Source: an uncultured Lachnospiraceae bacterium (lineage in GTDB: Bacteria > Bacillota > Clostridia > Lachnospirales > Lachnospiraceae). From it: DNA of 64,000 nucleotides. Every line of letters starts with the position of its first letter. Position 1 is the stretch's first letter. The DNA lies in assembly GCA_902774915.1 (NCBI GenBank), contig CACYKH010000002.1, positions 62,001 through 126,000 on the forward strand, given 5' to 3'. The notes beneath the pieces were generated by a model. The model had not been told where the DNA came from and did not search any database. It saw only the letters and a program-made list of their open reading frames with translations. Below are positions 1 to 9,066 of the stretch, piece by piece. Both the position numbers and the translations under genes were made by a program.

Positions 1-5
1 ATCTG

Positions 6-32
6 TTAGCACTTACGCTAAACGAGTGCTAG
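6..32. promoter_or_regulatory. CIRCE element (HrcA operator)
   Basis: The sequence reads TTAGCACTT, nine bases, GAGTGCTAG. The CIRCE consensus bound by the heat-shock repressor HrcA is TTAGCACTC-N9-GAGTGCTAA, so each arm matches 8 of 9 and the spacer is exactly 9. On the minus strand a TTGCAA/TATCAT-like promoter (about 44-71) lies just upstream of it, the usual order for groESL or hrcA-grpE-dnaK operons. I infer that a heat-shock operon begins at the left edge and reads leftward out of the window. The plus-strand TATAAT at 34-39 could alternatively put the HD-GYP gene under HrcA. Confidence 0.8.
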
Positions 33-162
33 TTATAATGATACTACATATTTCTATAATTGCAACCCACAAAATATATCCAATACTACCTTGCGTAGAG
101 CATCATTTTGCTGTAATATATAGTGTTGAGAGATGAAGAATACAACGAGAGGGTAAGCTACT

Positions 163-1419
163 TTGAAAATTGATCTGAACGAAGTATTATACGCAGTTTC
201 CGCAGGTCTTGACTCAGTTGAGCAAGAGCTTTTAGGAGTGCGTAAGGGCCATTGCAAAAGAATAGCTGCTATATCTATTTCGCTAGGTAAAACAATGGGG
301 TTAACACCCGATGAATTAATTGACCTGGCCGCTTTTTCTATTCTTCATGATAATGCTCTCACACAAGTAAACAGAGAAGAACTTGAATATAAAAAATATA
401 ACAATGGCGTAGGATTTTCTCAGCATGATTTTAACGTAAGACGTTGTACTATCGGAGAGAGTAATACAAGGTACATGCCATTCAGAACTAATAACCGTGA
501 TGTTATTCTTTTGCATCATGAGAACGCTGATGGTTCAGGACCTCAGGGACGTACCTATGACAGAACTCCTATCAAAGCTCAGATTATTCATCTGGCTGAT
601 ACTCTTGATAATAACTTCGATCTTACTGCTACTTCAAGAGATAATTACGGAGCCATTATTTATTTTGTAAAATCTAATGCCGGAATACTTTTCTCAAGAG
701 AGATTTCCGATGCATTCTGTAAATCTTTTAAACATAAACATCTTAACAATTTAACTGTTTCAAATATTGATAACTATCTTAGAAAAGCTACAAAGCATTT
801 CAATGATGAGTATTCACAGCAGGAAGTTTTCAATCTTGCTACACTGCTTGCTATGATCATTGACTTTAAGTCACATTATACCTGCAAGCATTCTTCAGGT
901 GTTGCTGTAAACTGTAGACGTATGGCACAGTTCTACAAATTCCCACCAGAAAAGCTGACAAAATATTATCTTGCCGGAGCGCTTCATGATGTTGGTAAGC
1001 TTATGATACCAAACTCTATACTTCAGAAGCCTGCAAGACTTGATGATGCAGAGTACGAAATAATGAAGCAGCATGCATATTATACATATGACATTCTGAA
1101 GCATATAAAGAAGATGGATGATATTACCATATGGGCTTCTCATCACCATGAGAAACTAAATGGAGAAGGCTATCCATTTGGACTTAGAGAAGAACAGCTC
1201 TCTATGGAAGAGCGACTTATGACATGTTGTGATATTTATCAGGCTCTTACAGAGGAAAGAGCTTATAAAGCTGGTTATTCTCACGAAGAAGCTATGAGAA
1301 TAATGAGAGACATGGTAATTAAGGGAGAGATTGATAATAGTATTGTCTCAAATATGGATATGGTTTTCGCAAATAAATCCTGGGATAAGAGCATTCCTAC
1401 ATCAATTCTTACAACTTAA
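163..1419 (+). CDS. Tandem HD-GYP domain protein (putative cyclic-dinucleotide phosphodiesterase)
   Basis: 418 residues from a TTG start preceded by GAGAGGG at a good distance. Two HD-type units can be read. The C-terminal one is complete: H243, HD at 275-276 followed by VGK, HHHE at 327-330 and GYP at 336-338, then the usual helix with CDIYQALTEERAYKAG. The N-terminal half carries a second, degraded copy: H30, LHDNAL around 61-66, and HHENADGSG at 118-126 with no YP. HD-GYP proteins hydrolyse c-di-GMP or cGAMP with a di-metal centre. No membrane segment or receiver domain is visible, so it is probably cytosolic. It stands alone, with a hairpin terminator after it. The family assignment is firm; the substrate is inferred. 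Confidence 0.85.
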   Translation: MKIDLNEVLYAVSAGLDSVEQELLGVRKGHCKRIAAISISLGKTMGLTPDELIDLAAFSILHDNALTQVNREELEYKKYNNGVGFSQHDFNVRRCTIGESNTRYMPFRTNNRDVILLHHENADGSGPQGRTYDRTPIKAQIIHLADTLDNNFDLTATSRDNYGAIIYFVKSNAGILFSREISDAFCKSFKHKHLNNLTVSNIDNYLRKATKHFNDEYSQQEVFNLATLLAMIIDFKSHYTCKHSSGVAVNCRRMAQFYKFPPEKLTKYYLAGALHDVGKLMIPNSILQKPARLDDAEYEIMKQHAYYTYDILKHIKKMDDITIWASHHHEKLNGEGYPFGLREEQLSMEERLMTCCDIYQALTEERAYKAGYSHEEAMRIMRDMVIKGEIDNSIVSNMDMVFANKSWDKSIPTSILTT

Positions 1420-1541
1420 TAAAAAATAAAGAAAAAGTTCACAATCTTTTCACAATATAAACTAATTGTCTTCATAAAAGGTTGATATATTGTAATTGTT
1501 CCAAGAAGGATTCTATACCTTCCCCCACATTTTTTCATACT

Positions 1542-1567
1542 AGGGAGCTGTCGCCAAGCAGCTCCCT
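1542..1567 (+). terminator. Hairpin after the HD-GYP gene
   Basis: A 9-bp perfect stem (AGGGAGCTG / CAGCTCCCT) with an 8-nt loop, followed by only a modest T-rich run. It lies about 120 bases after the HD-GYP stop codon. Confidence 0.55.
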
Positions 1568-1580
1568 TTGGTATTTATAT

Positions 1581-1619
1581 AAGAAAAAAGTTCGGTAGAT
1601 TTTACCGAACTTTTTTCTT
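1581..1619. terminator. Bidirectional terminator, 17-bp stem
   Basis: A perfect 17-bp inverted repeat with a 5-nt loop; the GC core GTTCGGTA/TACCGAAC is flanked by A and T runs, so it can work for both the plus-strand HD-GYP gene and the minus-strand gene whose stop codon (1618-1620) overlaps its edge. Confidence 0.9.
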
Positions 1620-4317
1620 ATTTATAAAACGTATAAAATTCATTTCCTTCATCTTCGCATTTTATCTGGAACAGATATCTCTGAAGACGAACTTCCTGAT
1701 CCTCTATCGGATCATAATATCTTATAAAATCATCATTATAACTTACAACCAGTACATATCTATCCGAAAGTCTGGCAGCAAATGGATAACCATCACTCAG
1801 ATATCCTATAGCTGTATCCAGCTTAACACCCGAGATATTTATACCCTTAACATCCGTGCCATACATTTCAAAGCTTTCCATCCAGTTGTCCATGGCCCGA
1901 ACCTCATCATAGTTTGATGGAAGGTCTGCCGCCAGAGTACACATATAGCAGCAGGCAGCCAGCGTATCTTCGTCTCTATCAACCGCCTTATAATCAAAGG
2001 TTCCCGCTACAGTAAGATAAGGTCTAGATTGTTTTTCCTTATACAAGGTGGAGCCATATGCATCTACTACAAATCCGCCTTCTTCATAAACCTCCTGCAC
2101 CGCTTTTCCTACGCTGTAGGATGAACCTGTTATTCCTGTAGGGGCATAAATGTAAATTGACTTCTCATCTATCTTGGAATCCTCATCAACAATTTCAGCC
2201 TCGTTTTCATTGAAGGCAACCTTAGCAAAGAGTTCCTCATTTTCGGAATTTACATAGATGTTATCTGGCATCTTAAGCCTTACAACATCATTGCCAGCTT
2301 CATTTTCAGCAATCACAGTCCTTATTCCACCGGAATCCTTATCGGTCTTATAGGAAATGTAATCTGCCTCCGCCTTTTCTCTTTCACCTGTTTCGGCATT
2401 AACTGTAACTCTGTCCAGATAGATTGTGCTATCCTCAAATTTTATTCCTGATATTAAAACACCCTCACGCTCGTACTTCTTTACAACGCTTCCATCTGAA
2501 CGGGTGATATAAAGCTTATCGAATAAGAATACTGGTGTACCGTCCACATCACGGCTTACATATTCTGGTTCTGAAACACCATATAGGAAGTCCTCTCCCA
2601 CAAAGCCCATCATAGCCATAACATGCCCAGTTTCTTTTTTCTGAGTTGTCTTTCCAGTGTCGAAATTAATAAGAGTTATTGTAGAGACATTCGTCTGATC
2701 ATCCTTATCAGGATAAGCAACTACATTCATACCATCAGAAATCATAATCTGACTGGCAGGAATACCAGAAACTAAAATCTCCTTCTGTCCTGAGAAGATA
2801 TCAGTATCTATCAGGTTATCTCCTATGAGTGTATAGAAATGTCTATTCTTTTTATCAAAATAACAGAATCTTCCAACAGAGAGTTTCATTGCATCAAAGC
2901 TCATCTTTGTACTAATGAAACTAAGCTCACGAAGAGTAGCTGTTTCTATATTATATTCATAGAGTGCAATACCATTTTGTCCTTCTCGTGGGCCCTCATT
3001 TATTCTTCCATAAACAACAAAATTGATAGCATTGTCCTCTAGAAGAAGGAGCCTCATATCGTATCCCTCCTGAGGGATTCTCTCCTTCTCTGCCTCTTCG
3101 GTAGATGTACCATAGGCATTTGAGTAAGTACCTGTTTTATTGTTATAAACCCAGAGACTGTTATCTGCCACAAAAGCTATAGTCTTGGAATCCTCACTTG
3201 CAATATACTTTGGACTTCTATCGGATGTAATTCCCAGACTGATGCTATTAGTTACTGCATCAAAACCTGAAGCATCAAAGTCCTGATCAACACTTCTTCT
3301 ATAATCATGAACATCTATAGAAGCATTTCCGTTGTTGTACTCCATTGTGAAATACTCAGAAATAGCAAATGTATTCGCAGAATTTTCCTCTTCTGAGATA
3401 GCCTTATAAACCAGTTCGATAACTGCACTATCTGTTGTTATCTCTTTAATCTTTGGAATTGGATCACTGATTCTCTCTATCTTCATTCCACTGTAGATAA
3501 CATCTTCGTAAGAGGAATTCAGAGTTACATATCCAGGATTACCATCGGATGTTACTCCTGTTGCTGTAAGTGCATCATACTGAGCACTAAGCGCATCAGC
3601 ACTACCGAAGATACTGGATATATCTGCTATATTAACGCCCTGCATAGCATCTGTACTTGTAGCTATCACTTCAGACTCATCGTTCTTTATATCTGCCACA
3701 GTACCTGAAACATTATATGTTGTTACCGCATCTGTAGAGCTTGCAATGGCTGTTTCAGCAGCATTTCCTTCAAATGCAGCATCACTAAAGTTCTTGGCAT
3801 ATGCAATAAAGTCAGAAAGACGTGATGTTTCGAGTCTTACAACTCTTGTGTAATATCTTATAGGTTCTTTTTTATCAACCTTAATAACAAAGCTGTATTC
3901 TGTTCCGACCTTCAGGTCCATTCTAAGCTTTGCAGTATACTGTGTTAATCCCTTATCTGAAGAAACAAATCTGAAGTCTCCATCTTCCACCAGATTTGAA
4001 CCATCAAAAGAACGGAGCTCATATTTAATATCAGCCCCATTACCAACTTTATCAGCAAGCATAATATCCACAACCTTATCATCACTTACTGGAAAGATGG
4101 AATCCCTGTATAGCCCGGTTTCAATAGGGGTAGTGTAACCCTGCATACTATTTATCTTGGTTCCATCGTAAAGGATATAAGCCTTACCCATGGTAGGATT
4201 GTAACCTTCCACAGGTCTGGTATTATGCTTTCTGTTCTGTATGAAGTTAAAGGATAGAGCCGCTCCTATAAATATAACTATAAATAGGAGCGACCCAAAC
4301 AATACACGTTTTATCAC
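1618..4317 (-). CDS. Large membrane-anchored extracytoplasmic protein, unknown function
   Basis: 899 residues. One hydrophobic helix at about 5-26 followed by a polar N-R-K-H stretch suggests an N-in signal anchor with the rest outside the membrane; there is no lipobox. Residues about 180-270 are rich in Ser/Thr/Ala with two similar STDA-containing segments (linker-like). The middle (about 330-650) has repeated short beta-rich blocks such as SLWVYNNKTGTYS that resemble beta-propeller blades. The last 110 residues, with CCYMC and later YVLVVSYNDDFIRYYDP, vaguely recall C39-like papain folds, but the expected His is not there. It follows pfkA by 20 bases and may share its transcript. I do not recognise the family. 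Confidence 0.7.
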   Translation of the reverse strand: MIKRVLFGSLLFIVIFIGAALSFNFIQNRKHNTRPVEGYNPTMGKAYILYDGTKINSMQGYTTPIETGLYRDSIFPVSDDKVVDIMLADKVGNGADIKYELRSFDGSNLVEDGDFRFVSSDKGLTQYTAKLRMDLKVGTEYSFVIKVDKKEPIRYYTRVVRLETSRLSDFIAYAKNFSDAAFEGNAAETAIASSTDAVTTYNVSGTVADIKNDESEVIATSTDAMQGVNIADISSIFGSADALSAQYDALTATGVTSDGNPGYVTLNSSYEDVIYSGMKIERISDPIPKIKEITTDSAVIELVYKAISEEENSANTFAISEYFTMEYNNGNASIDVHDYRRSVDQDFDASGFDAVTNSISLGITSDRSPKYIASEDSKTIAFVADNSLWVYNNKTGTYSNAYGTSTEEAEKERIPQEGYDMRLLLLEDNAINFVVYGRINEGPREGQNGIALYEYNIETATLRELSFISTKMSFDAMKLSVGRFCYFDKKNRHFYTLIGDNLIDTDIFSGQKEILVSGIPASQIMISDGMNVVAYPDKDDQTNVSTITLINFDTGKTTQKKETGHVMAMMGFVGEDFLYGVSEPEYVSRDVDGTPVFLFDKLYITRSDGSVVKKYEREGVLISGIKFEDSTIYLDRVTVNAETGEREKAEADYISYKTDKDSGGIRTVIAENEAGNDVVRLKMPDNIYVNSENEELFAKVAFNENEAEIVDEDSKIDEKSIYIYAPTGITGSSYSVGKAVQEVYEEGGFVVDAYGSTLYKEKQSRPYLTVAGTFDYKAVDRDEDTLAACCYMCTLAADLPSNYDEVRAMDNWMESFEMYGTDVKGINISGVKLDTAIGYLSDGYPFAARLSDRYVLVVSYNDDFIRYYDPIEDQEVRLQRYLFQIKCEDEGNEFYTFYK

Positions 4318-4337
4318 TTTATGTTCTTACCTCAAGT

Positions 4338-5414
4338 TTAATCTCCGAATGAAATACCCAGAGTCTTAGCTTCCTGAATAAGCTGATTATCAGGATCAAC
4401 GTATTTAAGCTTTCCAGCACTCTCTTCCATAGGAATAGCAGTAACTTCATTATTCTTAAATACTACAAGCTTTCCGAAATCCTTTTCCTTGAAGAGCTCT
4501 GCACCCTTTGCACCAAAGCGGCTTGAAAGAACTCTATCGTAAGCATCAGGATTTCCACCTCTCTGTGTATGTCCAGGAACTGCAACTCTGACCTCAGAAG
4601 TTGGATACTTCTCCTGGATTTCTTTTGCAACTTCATATGCAATTGAAGGATAAGGTCTCTCAGCGATAACCTTCTTTCTTTCCTTCTTAGGAAGCTTTGC
4701 AACCTCCTTAGAAATAGCACCCTCAGCAACAACGATGATAGCAAACTTCTTGCCCATCTTTCTTCTCTTCTCGATAGTCTTATAAACCTTCTTCATATCG
4801 TAAGGGATTTCTGGAAGAAGAATAACATCCGCTCCACCAGCTACACCGGCGTAAAGTGTGATCCATCCTACCTTATGTCCCATTGTCTCGATAACGAATA
4901 CACGGTTATGTGACTCAGCTGTTGTGTAGATGCAGTCGATTGCATTTGTCGCAACATCTATAGCGCTCTGGAAACCAAATGTAACATCTGTTCCCCAGAT
5001 ATCATTATCAATTGTCTTTGGAAGTCCGATAACATTCAGACCTTCTGTATATAACCTGTGAGCTGTCTTCTGAGAACCATTTCCACCGAGAACAAAGAGT
5101 CCATCCAGACCAAGCTTCTTATATGTCTTGATCATTGCAGGAACCTTCTCAACTCCATCCTCTGTTGGCTCATCAAGATATTTGAAAGGCACTCTGGAGG
5201 TACCGAGAACTGTACCACCCTTTGCAAGAAGTCCAGAGAATTCCATTGGCTCCATCTTCTTGTAATTTCCATATATCAGTCCCTTATATCCTTCCAGGAA
5301 ACCATATATCTCAACATCTCCAAAAAGATTCTCAAGTCCCTTAACAACTCCACGCATTGTTGGATTAAGTGCCTGACAATCTCCACCACTAGTTAATATA
5401 CCTATCTTCTTCAT
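4338..5414 (-). CDS. pfkA: 6-phosphofructokinase (group III type)
   Basis: 358 residues, slightly longer than the 320-residue E. coli-type enzyme. Phosphorylates fructose 6-phosphate in glycolysis. Seen: N-terminal nucleotide loop GILTSGGDCQALN, GGNGS at 110-114 and GLPKTIDND at 130-138 with the catalytic base D136. Family knowledge: the residue matching E. coli Gly104 (G113 here) favours ATP, while Lys at the position of E. coli 124 (K133 here) is typical of PPi-dependent and group III enzymes. The G/K combination is known from ATP-using group III PFKs, so I infer ATP use. The residue matching E. coli Asp103 is Asn112, which is unusual. Start ATG has a GGAGG site. It follows recR by 22 bases. 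Confidence 0.92.
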   Translation of the reverse strand: MKKIGILTSGGDCQALNPTMRGVVKGLENLFGDVEIYGFLEGYKGLIYGNYKKMEPMEFSGLLAKGGTVLGTSRVPFKYLDEPTEDGVEKVPAMIKTYKKLGLDGLFVLGGNGSQKTAHRLYTEGLNVIGLPKTIDNDIWGTDVTFGFQSAIDVATNAIDCIYTTAESHNRVFVIETMGHKVGWITLYAGVAGGADVILLPEIPYDMKKVYKTIEKRRKMGKKFAIIVVAEGAISKEVAKLPKKERKKVIAERPYPSIAYEVAKEIQEKYPTSEVRVAVPGHTQRGGNPDAYDRVLSSRFGAKGAELFKEKDFGKLVVFKNNEVTAIPMEESAGKLKYVDPDNQLIQEAKTLGISFGD

Positions 5415-5436
5415 TTAGCAACCCCTCCTATAAGTT

Positions 5437-6033
5437 TTATAATTCAACTCTGCCTTCCAGCGCACGCATCAGTGTAACTTCATCAGTAACCTCCAGGTCC
5501 CCACCTACAGGAACTCCACTGGCTATACGCGAAACCTTTATACCGGCTGGCTTAACCATCTTCGAAATGTACATAGCTGTAGCTTCGCCCTCAACACTTG
5601 AGTTAGTAGCAATGATCAGCTCATCTACATCTTCTCTCAAACGGACCATTAATTCCTTGAGCCTTATCTCCTGAGGACCAATGCCCTGACTAGGATTTAT
5701 GACTCCGTGGAGAACATGATAAACCCCATCATATTTTCCAGTTCTTTCATAAGCCGCCATATCTCTTGGTGATTCAACCACCATGATTGTCTTATGGTCT
5801 CTGTTAGCTGCTGCACATACGGGACAGACTTCTTTATCTGTTATAGTATAACATTCTTTGCAGTATTTTATATTTTTCTTTGCACTAATAATGGCATTTG
5901 AAAGAGCCTCTGCTCTGTCCTCCGGCATACCGATAATATAAAATGCCAGCCTTTGAGCACTTCTTGCACCTACACCAGGCAGGTGGCTAAGCTCTTCAAT
6001 AAGTCTGCTTACTTCACCACCGTATAAATCCAT
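5437..6033 (-). CDS. recR: Recombination mediator protein RecR
   Basis: 198 residues, the normal family length. Acts with RecO and RecF to load RecA on gapped DNA. Visible: N-terminal helix-hairpin-helix with [15 protein letters not shown], a four-cysteine zinc finger (CKEC...CPVC) around 57-72, then a Toprim domain with [12 protein letters not shown] and the C-terminal [16 protein letters not shown]. The start codon overlaps the ybaB stop as TAATG, indicating translational coupling in the conserved dnaX-ybaB-recR operon. Confidence 0.97.
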   Translation of the reverse strand: MDLYGGEVSRLIEELSHLPGVGARSAQRLAFYIIGMPEDRAEALSNAIISAKKNIKYCKECYTITDKEVCPVCAAANRDHKTIMVVESPRDMAAYERTGKYDGVYHVLHGVINPSQGIGPQEIRLKELMVRLREDVDELIIATNSSVEGEATAMYISKMVKPAGIKVSRIASGVPVGGDLEVTDEVTLMRALEGRVEL

Positions 6034-6386
6034 TAGAATAGACCTCCAAGGCCTCCACCCATACCACCGGTAATCTTACCAAGCTGCTCTTTCTCATCAT
6101 CAGCCTGCATTCTGATGGCCTCATTTACTGCTGCCATAATAAGATCCTGGAGCATTTCAACATCATCAGGGTCTACAACTTCCTGATCAATAGTAATAGA
6201 TGTAATCTCCTTCTGTCCATTAATCTTAACTTTAACAACTCCGCCACCTGCAGATGATTCGTATTCCTTCTCTTCAAGTTCTGCCTGTGTCTGTTCCATC
6301 TGCTTCTGCATTCTCTGAGCCTGCTTCATAAGGTTATTCATATTACCCGGCATCATTCCTCCAGGATATCCACCTCTTTTAGCCAT
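6033..6386 (-). CDS. ybaB: YbaB/EbfC family nucleoid-associated protein
   Basis: 117 residues. A small dimeric DNA-binding protein found almost universally between dnaX and recR. Visible: Met/Gln-rich helix ([20 protein letters not shown]), central sheet with [18 protein letters not shown], and helix [17 protein letters not shown]- and C-terminal tails are Gly/Met-rich, as in orthologues. Its start overlaps the end of dnaX by 8 bases and its stop overlaps the recR start. Confidence 0.96.
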   Translation of the reverse strand: MAKRGGYPGGMMPGNMNNLMKQAQRMQKQMEQTQAELEEKEYESSAGGGVVKVKINGQKEITSITIDQEVVDPDDVEMLQDLIMAAVNEAIRMQADDEKEQLGKITGGMGGGLGGLF

Positions 6387-8082
6387 GTCTTTCTTCCTCG
6401 CTTTCCATTATTTTAACGTCGTATTTTATTCTATTTAATGCGAAGGAGGATTTATCCATTTTTCCTCCTCGGCCATTTACATATCTTACATCAAGTTCTA
6501 CTGTTTTTTCCAGCTTCTCAGATAATTTCTCTGCAAGAATCTCTCTGTTCCTTGGCTTGGATAAGTAAATATTTTTAAGAGAATCCTCTTCCTCTGTATA
6601 GAGAACGATCACCAGCTTTGCCGGTCCTTCCGGAGAATAGTCCTTGGCAGGTTCTACATCCGTTCCATTTACATAGCCAAAATGAAGTGGATTCAGCTGT
6701 CTGATTATCTTGTTCCAGTTGTTAGCAAGATTCATTATATCTTCCTGAGTAGCAGGGGGATATGTACTCTTAATGTTATTTACAACTGCCTCGCTCTGCT
6801 GCGTTGAATCGTACGTAACTTCTCTTTTCGCATTTTCTTCAGTAAGCACCTGAACATCTCTGATTGCCTCGGATATTCTTCTGTCCAGTTCCCTGTCCAC
6901 CTTTGCATCTATAAGTGCTTCTATTTCTCTGGTGTTGATGGCATTTAGCGAAACATCAGGAACCTTTACAGTTTCCGTAGCAACCTGAGGCGTAGTCTTG
7001 TACATCATCTTAATGACAGCCAGTTCGAGGGTAACTCTCTTTACTGATGACTTTCTGATATCTGCACAAAGTATCTGAAGATTATTCAGATAGCCAGCTA
7101 TATCTTCCACATCATAATCAGCTCCGATTGAAAGCATCTCTTCAACATTTTCTTTTGTCAGATCCAGTTCTTCACTCAGATCAGGAGATATCTTTAAGAA
7201 CAAAAGATTTCTCATAAACCAGGTAAGGTCATCAGAAAACTTGGTCAAGTCCTTTCCATCCCAGATAGTCTCATTGATTATATCCAAAGCCTTCTCCGGA
7301 TCCTTCTGGGCTATAGCCTGGAACATTCTAATATAAACATCTACAGAAACAGCACCAACTGTTTTCAGTACGCTGTCTCTATCCAGTTCTTTGCCAATGT
7401 TTGCGGAAATGCATTCATCCAGGATTGAAAGCGCATCTCTCATGGAACCATCTGCCAGACGTGCAATATAGAGAAGCGCATCTCGCGAAGCCTTCTCTCC
7501 TTCCTTGTCCAGAATCTCCTGCATTCTATCAGCAATTGTTTCTATAGATATTCTATGGAAATCAAACCTCTGACATCTGGATTTGATAGTAACCGGAAGC
7601 GAAAAATCATCTGTAGTAGCCAGAATGAAGATAACATATTCCGGTGGTTCTTCCAGAGTCTTCAGAAGAGCATTATAAGCCCCTTTAGATAATTGGTGTG
7701 CCTCGTCAATGATATAAACAAGGTACTTACCCTGAGCCGGTGCATATTGCACTGCCTCATTTATCTGACGGATGTTATCCACACCATTATTAGAAGCCGC
7801 ATCTATCTCGATAACATTTAACGAACTGCCATCTGCAATCGCCTTACAGCTTTCGCATTCTCCGCAGGGACCATTCTCTGTAGGATGCTCGCAGTTCATT
7901 GTCTTTGCTATAAGCTTGGCAACTGTAGTCTTACCAGTTCCTCTGGTTCCACAGAGGAGATAAGCGTGTCCAACTCTATTATGTGCTATTTGATTTTTTA
8001 ATGTTGTAACAACGTGTTCCTGACCCTTTACTTCGTCAAAACTATCAGGGCGGAACTTTCTATACAGCGCTAAATAAGACAT
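6379..8082 (-). CDS. dnaX: DNA polymerase III subunit gamma/tau
   Basis: 567 residues from [13 protein letters not shown]; an upstream in-frame ATG 12 codons earlier exists, but GAGAGG sits correctly before this one. Clamp-loader AAA+ ATPase. Visible: Walker [10 protein letters not shown], a zinc module with CEHP...[31 protein letters not shown] (Walker B region) and sensor [10 protein letters not shown], then helical domain III and a tau-like C-terminus to about 567. No obvious frameshift site for a short gamma form was noticed. A promoter (TTGTAG-17-TATAAT) lies at 8110-8138. First gene of dnaX-ybaB-recR; the SRP RNA and tadA that often precede dnaX in Firmicutes are 12 kb away here. Confidence 0.96.
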   Translation of the reverse strand: MSYLALYRKFRPDSFDEVKGQEHVVTTLKNQIAHNRVGHAYLLCGTRGTGKTTVAKLIAKTMNCEHPTENGPCGECESCKAIADGSSLNVIEIDAASNNGVDNIRQINEAVQYAPAQGKYLVYIIDEAHQLSKGAYNALLKTLEEPPEYVIFILATTDDFSLPVTIKSRCQRFDFHRISIETIADRMQEILDKEGEKASRDALLYIARLADGSMRDALSILDECISANIGKELDRDSVLKTVGAVSVDVYIRMFQAIAQKDPEKALDIINETIWDGKDLTKFSDDLTWFMRNLLFLKISPDLSEELDLTKENVEEMLSIGADYDVEDIAGYLNNLQILCADIRKSSVKRVTLELAVIKMMYKTTPQVATETVKVPDVSLNAINTREIEALIDAKVDRELDRRISEAIRDVQVLTEENAKREVTYDSTQQSEAVVNNIKSTYPPATQEDIMNLANNWNKIIRQLNPLHFGYVNGTDVEPAKDYSPEGPAKLVIVLYTEEEDSLKNIYLSKPRNREILAEKLSEKLEKTVELDVRYVNGRGGKMDKSSFALNRIKYDVKIMESEEERHG

Positions 8083-8109
8083 AATAATTCCTCTCAAAAT
8101 ACTCCATAC

Positions 8110-8138
8110 ATTATACAATGATAATGTTCTTTCTACAA
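8110..8138 (-). promoter_or_regulatory. dnaX operon promoter
   Basis: On the minus strand TTGTAG, 17 bases, TATAAT, ending 28 bases before the dnaX ATG. Confidence 0.7.
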
Positions 8139-8238
8139 GTTAAACTGGGGTTAACTAAAGGTTTATACTAGCGTTTATAATCCTGGGGTGTTATACTATA
8201 GAAGTTGTAGTAAATTAACGATTTTTGAGAGGTTTATT

Positions 8239-9048
8239 ATGGCTTTCGAAAAGAATTCAAAAGAAACGGAAGTTCAGGATGAGAAGCTCGCCGCCGAAAA
8301 GGAAGCGCTCCTGAATGAAATAAAACAAACCTACGGAATTGAAGTTCCAAAAGAGGAAGCTGAAGAAGTTGTTGACGATGCTGTAGAAACAACACAGGAA
8401 ACAGCCGAAGAAACTGCGGCCGATACGATTGCAGATACGGTTAAGGATTCAGAATCGGATAGTCCTCAGTCAGAAAGCTCAGATAGCTCCGGAGAACCTG
8501 GAGAGCTTACAGATGAAGATCTTGAGAGCTCCTACAATGAGACCATCAGTATTACTGCTAAAGAACCACTTCCAAAATATGGAAAATGTTTTGCTTTTGT
8601 TCCGATAGCATGTGGAACTACTCTTCTGGCTGTTATTCTGGGACACATCCCACCAATCAATATGGGAATCCCTTCCAACAGCACCATAAGATATATCTAC
8701 ATTGGATTTGGATGCCTGCTGGCTGTATTAGCACTTCTACTGATAGTAAATGCCATCGCCGAGGCTCACATATACGAAAACATTCAAATGGGAAAGCTTG
8801 TTACAACCGGAGTTTACAGCAAGACAAGAAATCCTATCTACGCAGGAGTGATATTCGGATGTACAGGAATCCTCTTTATATCAGGAAATGCATTTATGTA
8901 TGTACTTCCAATTATCTATTGGTTCCTGCTCACCTATATGCTTATCAATACTGAGGAAGTTATTCTCCGAAGAAGATTCGGACAAGATTATAAAGAATAT
9001 ATGCAAAAGACAAATAGAATAGCGCCAATACCAAAGAGGGAGGAGTAA
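8239..9048 (+). CDS. Isoprenylcysteine carboxyl methyltransferase (ICMT)-like membrane protein with acidic N-terminus
   Basis: 269 residues from ATG at 8239, preceded by GAGAGG. The first ~100 residues are highly acidic and low-complexity (EEAEEVVDDAVETTQETAEE type) and probably disordered in the cytosol. After that come four or so hydrophobic segments and the PEMT/ICMT signature: TTGVYSKTRNPIYAG, then EEVILRRRFGQDYKEYMQKTNRIAPIP. Bacterial members are SAM-dependent methyltransferases of unknown acceptors. The acidic tail is an addition to the usual ~160-200-residue domain. Its stop codon abuts the stop of the convergent RND gene. Confidence 0.8.
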   Translation: MAFEKNSKETEVQDEKLAAEKEALLNEIKQTYGIEVPKEEAEEVVDDAVETTQETAEETAADTIADTVKDSESDSPQSESSDSSGEPGELTDEDLESSYNETISITAKEPLPKYGKCFAFVPIACGTTLLAVILGHIPPINMGIPSNSTIRYIYIGFGCLLAVLALLLIVNAIAEAHIYENIQMGKLVTTGVYSKTRNPIYAGVIFGCTGILFISGNAFMYVLPIIYWFLLTYMLINTEEVILRRRFGQDYKEYMQKTNRIAPIPKREE

Positions 9049-9066
9049 TTATAACTCCTCCTCTTT
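9033..9066. terminator. Bidirectional terminator built into two stop codons
   Basis: GAGGAGT/ACTCCTC inverted repeat, extended to AAAGAG/CTCTTT with one bulged G, centred on the adjacent stop codons of the convergent genes at 9046-9051. Both coding sequences contribute a stem arm. Confidence 0.7.

Noticed and set aside
6379-8082. Programmed frameshift in dnaX giving a short gamma subunit
   Set aside because: No A-rich slippery sequence with a stimulating hairpin was seen in the expected region.
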